Source: JAYFNU01 sp964622315
GTDB lineage: Bacteria; Bacillota; Clostridia; Oscillospirales; Ruminococcaceae
Reading direction: 5' to 3'
DNA length: 14,810 nt
NCBI GenBank assembly: GCA_964622315.1
Contig: CAZUOY010000045.1
Location: forward strand, 1 to 14,810
The notes below the pieces were generated by a model. That model was not told the DNA's origin, did no database searches, and worked only from the letters and a program-made list of their open reading frames with translations. The translations under genes were made by a program, and so were the position numbers. Positions 7,304 to 13,659 of this stretch are shown here, in pieces. Each line of letters opens with the position of its first letter. Position 1 is the stretch's first letter.

Positions 7304-8530
7304 CTAAAGCTTTCTGTTGTATACCTTTTTAACGTGATTTCGCCCGAGCCAGATGACAAAATAGACTGCTATTAGGTTAACGAGTGAATATACCACAACA
7401 ATCTCGCGTTTTGAAAAGCTGTCAGCAAGCGCGCCTGAGCTCAGTTGACCGATAATAGTTCCCGCAGAGCATATCATGCCGAAGGTACCGTTAAACCTTG
7501 CTCGGTTAGCGTCCGGCACATAGCTTTGTGTAGAGGAAATTCTGATATTATAGGAGTTTACGCTCAAAAAGCCGTTTATGAACATTAGCGCCATCATAAC
7601 ATATTCGGGCGTGTAAAGCACCGTCATTCCCACAATATTCGTAGCGGCATAGACAATAAGCGCTATCGTAAACCTGCTTTCGGGTTTAATCTTAAATTTA
7701 TAGTGGGCAAGCCCGCCTATGAGCCGCCCTAAAACATTACAGCCCATAACGAAGGTATATAACATTACTCCGCGTGACGGTTCTTCTTTGAAATACGGAA
7801 GCGTCAACGTGTCAAACGCGGATGTGCAAAGGAAGGTAATAAAGAAATAGACCGTTACAACCATGAGCCCCTTCTCAGCGGCTATGTATTTTATTCCGTC
7901 CTTGAAGTCGGCTGTGTATTTTTTTAGGTCGTACCTCTCTTTAATGTCGCCGGTATGTTTTTCCTCGACGCTTATCATTGTCTCAAAAATAGCCGCAACT
8001 AAGAAGCTTCCCGCGTTAAACAGAAAAATGGGTGCTATGCCAACGCGGTCGTAGATGTATGCCGCTACAGGCACCATAACGGCGGCGAGGGGATAAATCA
8101 TGCTCGATATCGAGTATGCTTTTGAATAGTTTCCTTCGCTTACAAGGTTAGGGTAAAGGCTGTCGTAGGCGACGGTATAAATGCTGTCGATTGAGCCTAT
8201 TATCATCGAAAAAAAGAGCAGCAGCCAGTAATTGAACAGCTCAAACTTCAAAATAAAAAACAGAAAACCGTACATTCCGGCGCTGATAAAGTCGAGCGTG
8301 TAAATTGCCTTTCTTCTCGAAAACTTATCAAGATATGGGCCCGCCAACAGCGGCATAATTATCTTCGGCAGGTTGTAGGCAACCATAAACAGCGCGTAAA
8401 GAAAGGTGGAGCCGGTGTAATCAAGCACCAGCAGACCTATTCCGAAGCCCGACAGTGTGTTGCCGAGCATAGATATTACCGTTCCAAACGTAATAATCGT
8501 AAAATTCTTTGTCCAAAGCTTTTGAGTCAT
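7304..8530 (-). CDS. Major facilitator superfamily transporter
   Basis: This 408-aa polytopic membrane protein has the hydrophobic profile of a 12-helix MFS permease. A motif A-like GPYLDKFSRRK lies between helices 2 and 3 (residues 64-74), and the second half begins after a charged loop at about 190-210 (VEEKHTGDIKERYDLKK). The late segment around residues 325-335 (NSYNIRISSTQSYVPDANRARFNG, given here only as a location) resembles the enterobactin-exporter/MFS_3 group, which suggests efflux of a small molecule. The substrate cannot be assigned. AAGGA stands 10 bases before the ATG, and a candidate promoter lies upstream at 8567-8595. The HAD gene follows 58 bases downstream. Confidence 0.88.
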   Translation of the reverse strand: MTQKLWTKNFTIITFGTVISMLGNTLSGFGIGLLVLDYTGSTFLYALFMVAYNLPKIIMPLLAGPYLDKFSRRKAIYTLDFISAGMYGFLFFILKFELFNYWLLLFFSMIIGSIDSIYTVAYDSLYPNLVSEGNYSKAYSISSMIYPLAAVMVPVAAYIYDRVGIAPIFLFNAGSFLVAAIFETMISVEEKHTGDIKERYDLKKYTADFKDGIKYIAAEKGLMVVTVYFFITFLCTSAFDTLTLPYFKEEPSRGVMLYTFVMGCNVLGRLIGGLAHYKFKIKPESRFTIALIVYAATNIVGMTVLYTPEYVMMALMFINGFLSVNSYNIRISSTQSYVPDANRARFNGTFGMICSAGTIIGQLSSGALADSFSKREIVVVYSLVNLIAVYFVIWLGRNHVKKVYNRKL

Positions 8531-8566
8531 CTTTGTTTCTTCCTTAGGATAAATGCGGTGAATGAT

Positions 8567-8595
8567 ATATTACTATATTTTCTGCCTAATTTCAA
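8567..8595 (-). promoter_or_regulatory. Candidate promoter for the MFS-HAD pair
   Basis: On the minus strand TTGAAA (8595-8590) and TAATAT (8572-8567) are 17 bases apart, between the hairpin at 8604-8623 and the MFS start. The -35 is a good match and the -10 is moderate. Confidence 0.4.
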
Positions 8596-8603
8596 GCATA
8601 GAA

Positions 8604-8623
8604 AAGGCGGGAAACCCCGCCTT
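8604..8623 (-). terminator. Intrinsic terminator after the 273-aa gene
   Basis: AAGGCGGG (8604-8611) pairs with CCCGCCTT (8616-8623) around a 4-base loop. It lies just past the TAA of the unknown gene (8628-8630). The T run on the minus strand is short (TTTTC), so termination may be incomplete. Confidence 0.6.
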
Positions 8624-8627
8624 AAAT

Positions 8628-9449
8628 TTATATTCTGTAGATTTCCGCTTCGCCTTTATCAAAGACGAGCCGTATGTTATATTCGCCGTCTGCCACCGCT
8701 CTTTCGACAAGCGCCACGTCCTGCACCCTTTCGCCCGTAGCCCTGCTTCTCGCGCTCATTCCGCTCTTAATTTCATTCGGCGAAATTTCAAAGCTTGTAA
8801 AGCCGCCCTTCTTCACCTCGGGCACATCGCAAACAAAGAACTCGAGCGCGGTGTATCTGTCCTCTACCGTAAGAAACACCCTCATCTTGCCGCTGTTCGA
8901 TTTAGGACTGTAGCTTGCCACGACGGTGCCGCCACGGGTTATCGCCGTTTTCAACGGCGAGGGCTCAAGTGAATATCCGTAGTTATCGGTCAGCTCCGTA
9001 AAGAAAGCGAGAAGCCGCTCCCTATTATTTCTCCAGCCTTCGGGGTTAATTTGGCGGAAAGACGCGCTAACCCTTTCGCCCGACGCATATTCAATGTCGA
9101 ACGAAAAGCTCTCAGTATCCGCATTCGTTGCCTTCAAATGCCGCCCATTCAAAGAAATTAGGTCCGTTTCACGAATAATTCTATTCAGTTTCGTCAATTC
9201 CTCGGAAGCTATACGGCAGTCTATATCGTTTATCTTTTCGCCGCCCTTAGCCGTTCCGCTGAAGCGATAAAGCGTTTCGCCCTTGCTTTTCATAACTCGA
9301 AAGCTCTTTTGCTCGTTTGATTTCTCATCTAATATCAACAGCCGAAAACCGATAAGTTCATCAGAGACAACGGTTTTCGGTGCCTTCTCATTTGACATAT
9401 CTACAATTCCGCCGGTAAGTATAGCTCTTTGAATCTCGTTGATGTTCAT
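8628..9449 (-). CDS. Hypothetical protein, 273 aa, family not recognised
   Basis: I do not recognise this gene. It encodes a probably cytoplasmic protein without a signal peptide or membrane segment. The first part (about 30-155) alternates short strands and helices; its block SFSFDIEYASGE followed by a Pro, Trp and Arg-rich stretch and LLAFFTEL resembles a pattern (strand, G/E-turn, N-P-x-N, helix ending FF-L) seen in many uncharacterised gut Firmicutes proteins. The second part (about 165-273) is rich in beta strands and ends LVFDKGEAEIYRI. No catalytic signature is evident. GGAG lies 8 bases before the ATG. It is divergent from the ROK regulator, sharing a 213-base control region, and is closed by the hairpin at 8604-8623, so it appears to be a single-gene unit. 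Divergence from a regulator hints at shared control but does not show function. Confidence 0.8.
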   Translation of the reverse strand: MNINEIQRAILTGGIVDMSNEKAPKTVVSDELIGFRLLILDEKSNEQKSFRVMKSKGETLYRFSGTAKGGEKINDIDCRIASEELTKLNRIIRETDLISLNGRHLKATNADTESFSFDIEYASGERVSASFRQINPEGWRNNRERLLAFFTELTDNYGYSLEPSPLKTAITRGGTVVASYSPKSNSGKMRVFLTVEDRYTALEFFVCDVPEVKKGGFTSFEISPNEIKSGMSARSRATGERVQDVALVERAVADGEYNIRLVFDKGEAEIYRI

Positions 9450-9491
9450 ATATTTTCTCCGATTTCAGCGTTCGGTAAGCGTCTTACAGTA

Positions 9492-9520
9492 ATTATTCTA
9501 TGCTTTTTACTTTAAATCAA
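9492..9520 (-). promoter_or_regulatory. Candidate promoter of the 273-aa gene
   Basis: On the minus strand TTGATT (9520-9515) and AATAAT (9497-9492) are separated by 17 bases, about 45 bases before the gene's ATG at 9449. Each hexamer keeps four or five consensus positions. Confidence 0.45.
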
Positions 9521-9539
9521 CCGCCTTGCTGAAATTTGC

Positions 9540-9558
9540 AATAACGCGCCGTGTTATT
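9540..9558. promoter_or_regulatory. 19-bp palindrome between the divergent promoters
   Basis: AATAACGCGCCGTGTTATT is palindromic about its central C apart from one G-T pair. It sits between the minus-strand promoter at 9492-9520 and the plus-strand promoter at 9573-9601, where a regulator could affect both genes. The GTTATT half also occurs at 9594 and 9621. Confidence 0.45.
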
Positions 9559-9572
9559 TCGGCATATTGATT

Positions 9573-9601
9573 TTGGCAAGCTTCAATGATATAGTTATTA
9601 T
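9573..9601 (+). promoter_or_regulatory. Candidate promoter of the ROK regulator
   Basis: TTGGCA (9573-9578) is followed after 17 bases by TATTAT (9596-9601), which overlaps a perfect TATAAT at 9601-9606. The transcription start would fall within the palindrome at 9609-9628. Confidence 0.5.
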
Positions 9602-9608
9602 ATAATAT

Positions 9609-9628
9609 TTATTAACCTGTGTTATTAA
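9609..9628. promoter_or_regulatory. 20-bp palindrome, candidate autoregulatory operator
   Basis: TTATTAAC-CTGT-GTTATTAA has 8-base arms with one mismatched pair. It immediately follows the -10 of the ROK promoter, the classic place for a repressor to block its own transcription. It matches the 3196-3215 palindrome at 14 of 20 positions. Binding by the ROK protein is inference. Confidence 0.5.
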
Positions 9629-9662
9629 TATTCTGAAAATTCGGTTTGAACGGAGAAATACT

Positions 9663-10931
9663 ATGTCTACCGCTGTTATCGACTCAAGTGCACAGCTTAA
9701 TTCTCAGCCCTCTGCGGCAATGCCGTCCGACCTCAAATATCAAAACCGTGTAAAAATACTTAAAGCGTTCCGCGACGGCAATGAGCATACTGCGGGAGAT
9801 GTTTCCTTTGTTACGGGAATTAGTAAGCTGACAGTTATGCGAGCTATACAGTTTTTCCGCTCAAAGGGTGTGCTTTTACTATCGGGCAAAGGCAGCTCCA
9901 CCGACGTTGGCGGAAAGAAGCCCGACTGCTTTAAGCTACAGGTAAACAGAACGCTTATTTGCATTACGCTTTGGCCTGACACGCTAAATCTTTCGCTCTA
10001 TGACCTTTTAGGCAACCGAATTTGCTTCCAAGAAACAGCTCTTGAACTGCCCACCGATATTAACAAGGTTTTTTCTGTGCTAAAGGAACGCTCTGACTTC
10101 TTTTTCAGCGACAACAAGCTGGAGCGCGACAATCTTTACGCCGTAAGCCTTTCCACCGCGGGAACGATTGATTATAAAACTAAGCGACTAAAGTACAGCT
10201 CACTTAACCCCAGCTGGGGAAGCGACATTCCGACAGCCGATTATTTAAAGAGTATTTTTGGTGACGACGTAGAGCTGTTCATAGAGAACTCGGGAAAAAT
10301 GGCAGGGCGCTCTGTACTGCTTAACCGCGCCTATCGCGATAAGAGGGTGTTGGTTCTCTTTACTACGTGGGGCGTTTCGGCGTGCCTAATTGAAAACGGA
10401 CACATTTTAAACGGCAAAGACTCGCTCATAGGTGAGATTGGGCATATGACGTTGGACCCGAACGACAAGGAGGTCTGCGGCTGCGGAAGCCGCGGCTGCT
10501 TTGAACGACTCGTTGACATTAAACGTGTACGTGAAGAAATAGCGAAAAACCCGCCACGTACAGATTCGGCTCTTTTCGGAACAAAGCCCGCCGATGTTAC
10601 ACTCAGTTTGCTGTTTAGCGCCTCGCATGACGGCGACGAGTACGCAAAGAGCGTTGTTTCAAAGCTCGCTCGCCTGTTTGCGCTTGCGCTAAGAAATATA
10701 AGCCTTGTATATAACCCCGATGTGGTAATCTTTCAAGGTGATTATGCCCGCGCAGACGAATATTTTGACAAGGCGTTAAAAGAGGAAACCGCGACATTTC
10801 GTTACTTCCCTACGGACGGCGCTTTCGAAACCGTCTACGACTCTCGCCCTCTTTATGAGCTCGACGGACTCGGCGCTGCCCACGCTCTTACCGACCTTTA
10901 TTTTGACAACCCCGATATCTACAGCGAGTAA
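9663..10931 (+). CDS. ROK-family transcriptional regulator, probable xylose/xylo-oligosaccharide repressor
   Basis: This 422-aa protein joins an N-terminal winged helix-turn-helix (about 27-75, helices around AGDVSFVTGISKLTVMRA) to a C-terminal sugar kinase-like ROK fold. The ROK zinc site is intact: His261 in GEIGHM and Cys272, Cys274 and Cys279 in CGCGSRGC, followed by Glu281. The phosphate-binding GGT loop is absent, and the usual NDAN catalytic motif reads NSGK (209-212), with Ser replacing the catalytic Asp. It should therefore bind a sugar but not phosphorylate it, as in XylR and NagC. GGAG stands 7 bases before the chosen ATG; a later Met20 has no comparable site. It is the only plus-strand gene, convergent with the transport operon and divergent from the 273-aa gene. 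Its placement in a xylan locus supports an XylR-like role, though the inducer is not proven. Confidence 0.88.
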   Translation: MSTAVIDSSAQLNSQPSAAMPSDLKYQNRVKILKAFRDGNEHTAGDVSFVTGISKLTVMRAIQFFRSKGVLLLSGKGSSTDVGGKKPDCFKLQVNRTLICITLWPDTLNLSLYDLLGNRICFQETALELPTDINKVFSVLKERSDFFFSDNKLERDNLYAVSLSTAGTIDYKTKRLKYSSLNPSWGSDIPTADYLKSIFGDDVELFIENSGKMAGRSVLLNRAYRDKRVLVLFTTWGVSACLIENGHILNGKDSLIGEIGHMTLDPNDKEVCGCGSRGCFERLVDIKRVREEIAKNPPRTDSALFGTKPADVTLSLLFSASHDGDEYAKSVVSKLARLFALALRNISLVYNPDVVIFQGDYARADEYFDKALKEETATFRYFPTDGAFETVYDSRPLYELDGLGAAHALTDLYFDNPDIYSE

Positions 10932-10963
10932 CCATTCATCTGCATTTTTTGATTTCGATATGG

Positions 10964-10997
10964 AAAAGGTCCTTGCGGTAAACCGCAAGGACCTTTT
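10964..10997. terminator. Bidirectional intrinsic terminator between convergent genes
   Basis: AAAAGGTCCTTGCGG (10964-10978) pairs perfectly with 10983-10997 over 15 bases around a 4-base loop. Four terminal Ts are present on either strand. It lies between the ROK stop (10931) and the DUF624 stop (11002), so it can end both transcripts. Confidence 0.85.
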
Positions 10998-11001
10998 AAT
11001 G

Positions 11002-11685
11002 TTATTTCTCTGCTTTGGGGATTTCCACCTTAATTTCATCGTCGTCCGGGTTAGGCTCGTTGCCAAGTGGCTTACGAAGCATAAGCGCGGTGATGAACAT
11101 AGGAAAGGAGAAACCGAACATCATCCAAAGCCAGCCTAAGTAGTAGAGCAAAAACTGCGAAAGCAGCGGAAACAATATGCATACTACCCAAACTATTACC
11201 AACAGCAATGTTTTCGGAAAATGTGCCACCGCCATAAGAAACGCATTTTTTATCTGTGCTTTCAGCTTGTTGTCATACCTCGCAATAAGGGGGAAAATCC
11301 AAACTGAAGCTGAGAGAATGATAAAGCCGAGTACTACAGAAAAAACTAAGAAAAATGTGTTTCTTGGCTCGCACAGAAAGACTGCGTAATAAAAGTCTCC
11401 CGCGAGTATTGCCATGCAAAGCAGCTGTAACAGCCAAATCGGCGTAGATTTCTTCAAAGCCTTAACAAAGTCTTTAAAAAATTCCGAATAGGGCGTTCTG
11501 TGGGTATCTCCGCGCGTGATGCGAAAGAGATAGCTGTAGCTCGCCGTAAGCGCCGCACCGATAGTTACAATCGGCAGACTGCAAATGATAAAGAACAGAT
11601 TGAGTAATACAAGGTCGGCTACACGTCCGAGTGTTTTTTTGAACCCGTCGGCAGTGCTCGACAGGAGTCTTCGCTTTTCGTCCAT
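11002..11685 (-). CDS. DUF624 (YesL-like) membrane protein
   Basis: This 227-aa integral membrane protein belongs to the YesL/DUF624 family, which is frequently found next to sugar ABC transporter permeases in Firmicutes. Its function is not established; it is often supposed to assist or regulate the transporter. The signature region ADLVLLNLFFIICSLPIVTI (23-42) is followed by GAALTASYSYLFR, the typical family N-terminus. Further hydrophobic segments lie at about 83-104, 109-131, 158-178 and 181-203. The C-terminus is a short charged tail (PNPDDDEIKVEIPKAEK). The gene begins 2 bases after the MalG-type permease stop, with only a weak AAAGAG ribosome site within that gene, which suggests translational coupling. 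It is the last gene before the shared terminator. Confidence 0.88.
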   Translation of the reverse strand: MDEKRRLLSSTADGFKKTLGRVADLVLLNLFFIICSLPIVTIGAALTASYSYLFRITRGDTHRTPYSEFFKDFVKALKKSTPIWLLQLLCMAILAGDFYYAVFLCEPRNTFFLVFSVVLGFIILSASVWIFPLIARYDNKLKAQIKNAFLMAVAHFPKTLLLVIVWVVCILFPLLSQFLLYYLGWLWMMFGFSFPMFITALMLRKPLGNEPNPDDDEIKVEIPKAEK

Positions 11686-11687
11686 TG

Positions 11688-12560
11688 TTACTCTTTTACT
11701 GAGCCCATAGCAACACCCGCGATAATGTACTTTGAAAGGACAAAGTATACAATAAAGAGCGGGAGAACGGTAAGTGTAAGTCCGAGGTAAACCGCGCCGT
11801 ACTCTGTCTTGTAAATGTCGCCCTTAAGAAGACTTACCATGATAGGCATTGTGTAGTTTTCTTTTCTTGTGAGAAGTATCATCGGCATAAACAGGGCGTT
11901 CCATGTGGAAACGAAGGTGAAGATAGCCTGTGTTGCCATAGCGGGCTTCATAATGGGAAGCACTATGCTGTTGAAGATACGGAACTCACCCGCGCCGTCA
12001 ATACGCGCGGAGTTTACGATATCAAGGTTTAGTGACGGCAACATATATTGTCGCATATAGAAGACCATCATTGGTGCCGCTATACTTGGCAAGATTAGCG
12101 CCAGCATATTGTTGGTAAAATGTATCGCGTACATGAACTGATAGAAACCGATACTAACAACCTGACCGGGTATCATCATAACCGCGAGTATCATTGTATA
12201 GAAGGGCTGTCTCATCTTCCAGCTGTACGCCACTATCGCATAAGCGGTAAGGGTGGAGAAGTAGATGGCGCAGATGGTCGCGCCCGCCGCAATGATAAAC
12301 GAGTTCTTGAAGCCCACAAGCGCATTGAATATCTTACCCTCAAGAACGGCTTGGTTGTCCGCAAGGTGGGTCGAGGGGATAAACGAGATAGCCATACCCT
12401 GAATTTCATAGGTGCTTCTGGTCGCGTTCACTATCATAGTCCAGAACGGGAAGATGCTTAATATGGCAAGGAAGATGCAGACGACATAGATAACAACTTT
12501 CATTACTATCGCGCCGGGCTTAGCTTTCTTTTTCTTTCTTACTAAAACAGCTTCGCTCAT
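11688..12560 (-). CDS. Sugar ABC transporter permease, MalG type (CUT1)
   Basis: This is the second transmembrane subunit of a carbohydrate ABC importer of the CUT1 group. It is 290 aa with about six membrane helices, starting at about 20-40. The EAA loop that contacts the ATPase is at 183-206, with core RIDGAGEFRIFNSIVLP. The C-terminus ends AGVAMGSVKE, close to the usual AG--GAVKG ending of this type. A strong AAAGGAGGTGG lies just before the ATG, inside the upstream permease gene, and the two genes overlap by the 4 bases ATGA. With the MalF-type partner and the binding protein it should form the importer. No ATPase gene is in the window; CUT1 systems commonly share a separately encoded MsmK-type ATPase. 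A xylo-oligosaccharide substrate is inferred from context only. Confidence 0.92.
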   Translation of the reverse strand: MSEAVLVRKKKKAKPGAIVMKVVIYVVCIFLAILSIFPFWTMIVNATRSTYEIQGMAISFIPSTHLADNQAVLEGKIFNALVGFKNSFIIAAGATICAIYFSTLTAYAIVAYSWKMRQPFYTMILAVMMIPGQVVSIGFYQFMYAIHFTNNMLALILPSIAAPMMVFYMRQYMLPSLNLDIVNSARIDGAGEFRIFNSIVLPIMKPAMATQAIFTFVSTWNALFMPMILLTRKENYTMPIMVSLLKGDIYKTEYGAVYLGLTLTVLPLFIVYFVLSKYIIAGVAMGSVKE

Positions 12561-13546
12561 TTTGCCACCTCCTTTAACGCTTTTCTCTCAGCTCTTTCGA
12601 GACGCTTCATTTCCTTCTTTTGTCTCGCTTCAACTCTGTCTCTCATGAGATAGAACAGAAGAGCAGAAAGAACCACGATTATTACGAAGACAATCATGCT
12701 TGCCGCGGCAGCCTCATTATAGAGGTATGTTCCCGCGAACGCCTTAACATAGATGAAGACGCTTGCCGTCATGGTCGAGTTATCCGGTCCGCCGTTCCAA
12801 ACGAACAGCTTCGGGATATCGAACATGTTAAGACCGCCGACAAGGCTCGTAATAAGGGTAAAGAGAATTATTGTTCTCATGCAAGGGAGCGTAATACGGA
12901 AGAAGGTCTGGGTGGGCGTCGCTCCGTCGATTTCCGCTGCCTCGAAAAGACCGGGGTCAATTCCGAGTACGCCGGAAATAAGAATTATAGTGGTATATCC
13001 GTACCAGGTCCAAAACTGGATAAACGCTACTATTATCTTTGCCCACACGGTGCTCTGCTGGAAGAAGTACGCTTGGTCTATCCAGCCTAACGAAAGAAGA
13101 ATGTCATTGATAACGCCCTTCGGGTAAGCGGTGAGGCAAGAAAACAGTATAGCGATAGTCGCCGAGGTAATAATGTTAGGCATATAGAAGAGAACCTTAA
13201 AGGCGCCCTGTCCCACTATCTTACGGTTGCGGTTTGTAAACCACGCGGTAAGTAAAAGAGCGAGGCCTAACTGAGGAATAAAGTTGGCAATCCAAATAAC
13301 AAAGGTATTGCCCATGGATTTTAAGAAGGTCTGGTTAGAAAGTATAGACTTGAAGTTTGCGAGGGGGTCTTCAAGAATATGGACAGGTCCGGGAATAACT
13401 CCCTTTAAATCTGTAAAACCGATTACAATAGTGTAAAGCGTCGGATAAAGCATAAAAGCTAAGAAGGCTATTATGAAGGGAATACTGAAGATATAGCCGT
13501 ACTTTGCGTAGCTTACGCTTTTTTTACGCTTGGTAATGTCTGGCAT
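12557..13546 (-). CDS. Sugar ABC transporter permease, MalF type (CUT1)
   Basis: This is the first transmembrane subunit of the same CUT1 importer. It is 329 aa, with a first membrane helix at about 17-43 (YGYIFSIPFIIAFLAFMLYP) and about five more. The EAA loop is at 202-221 (EAAEIDGATPTQTFFRITLP) and carries the Gly and Leu-Pro of the family. The NGGP motif at 251-254 is also usual. The C-terminal 30 residues are unusually rich in Lys, Arg and Glu (from about 302 onward) and are probably a cytoplasmic helix. The ATG follows AGGGGGAA at suitable spacing. A 14-bp stem-loop lies upstream, between this gene and the binding-protein gene. Confidence 0.92.
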   Translation of the reverse strand: MPDITKRKKSVSYAKYGYIFSIPFIIAFLAFMLYPTLYTIVIGFTDLKGVIPGPVHILEDPLANFKSILSNQTFLKSMGNTFVIWIANFIPQLGLALLLTAWFTNRNRKIVGQGAFKVLFYMPNIITSATIAILFSCLTAYPKGVINDILLSLGWIDQAYFFQQSTVWAKIIVAFIQFWTWYGYTTIILISGVLGIDPGLFEAAEIDGATPTQTFFRITLPCMRTIILFTLITSLVGGLNMFDIPKLFVWNGGPDNSTMTASVFIYVKAFAGTYLYNEAAAASMIVFVIIVVLSALLFYLMRDRVEARQKKEMKRLERAERKALKEVAK

Positions 13547-13588
13547 GGTCTTTCCCCCTTTGGGCTTGGTAACCCTTTTTTAATGAAA

Positions 13589-13622
13589 TATGGACGGACG
13601 GAAGTTTATCCGTCCGTCCATA
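13589..13622 (-). other. Intercistronic stem-loop between binding-protein and permease genes
   Basis: Fourteen base pairs form between 13589-13602 and 13609-13622 around a 6-base loop; the GC-rich core is GGACGGACGG/CCGTCCGTCC. On the minus strand it lies 37 bases after the binding-protein stop and about 43 bases before the permease start. No clear T run follows it, so it is more likely an mRNA-stabilising or partial-termination hairpin than a full terminator. Hairpins in this position are known to raise binding-protein levels relative to permeases, as between malE and malF. Confidence 0.75.
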
Positions 13623-13635
13623 ATTTTAGTTGCCT

Positions 13636-13655
13636 ATTATACTAACTTTGTTAGT
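13636..13655 (-). promoter_or_regulatory. Small palindrome with an adjoining TATAAT
   Basis: ACTAAC-TTT-GTTAGT (13641-13655) is a perfect 6-base inverted repeat just past the binding-protein stop. On the minus strand TATAAT (13641-13636) overlaps its edge by one base. No good -35 is found at 16-18 bases, so an internal promoter is only possible. Confidence 0.25.
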
Positions 13656-13659
13656 TTAA

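Noticed and set aside
8522..8972. Plus-strand frames of 72, 136 and 79 residues over the end of the 273-aa gene
   Set aside because: They cross the terminator at 8604-8623 and overlap the minus-strand gene, with no protein-like motifs.
12620..13127. Overlapping plus-strand frames of 156 and 124 residues opposite the MalF-type permease
   Set aside because: The permease on the minus strand is certain by its helices and EAA loop; the opposite frames show no family features.
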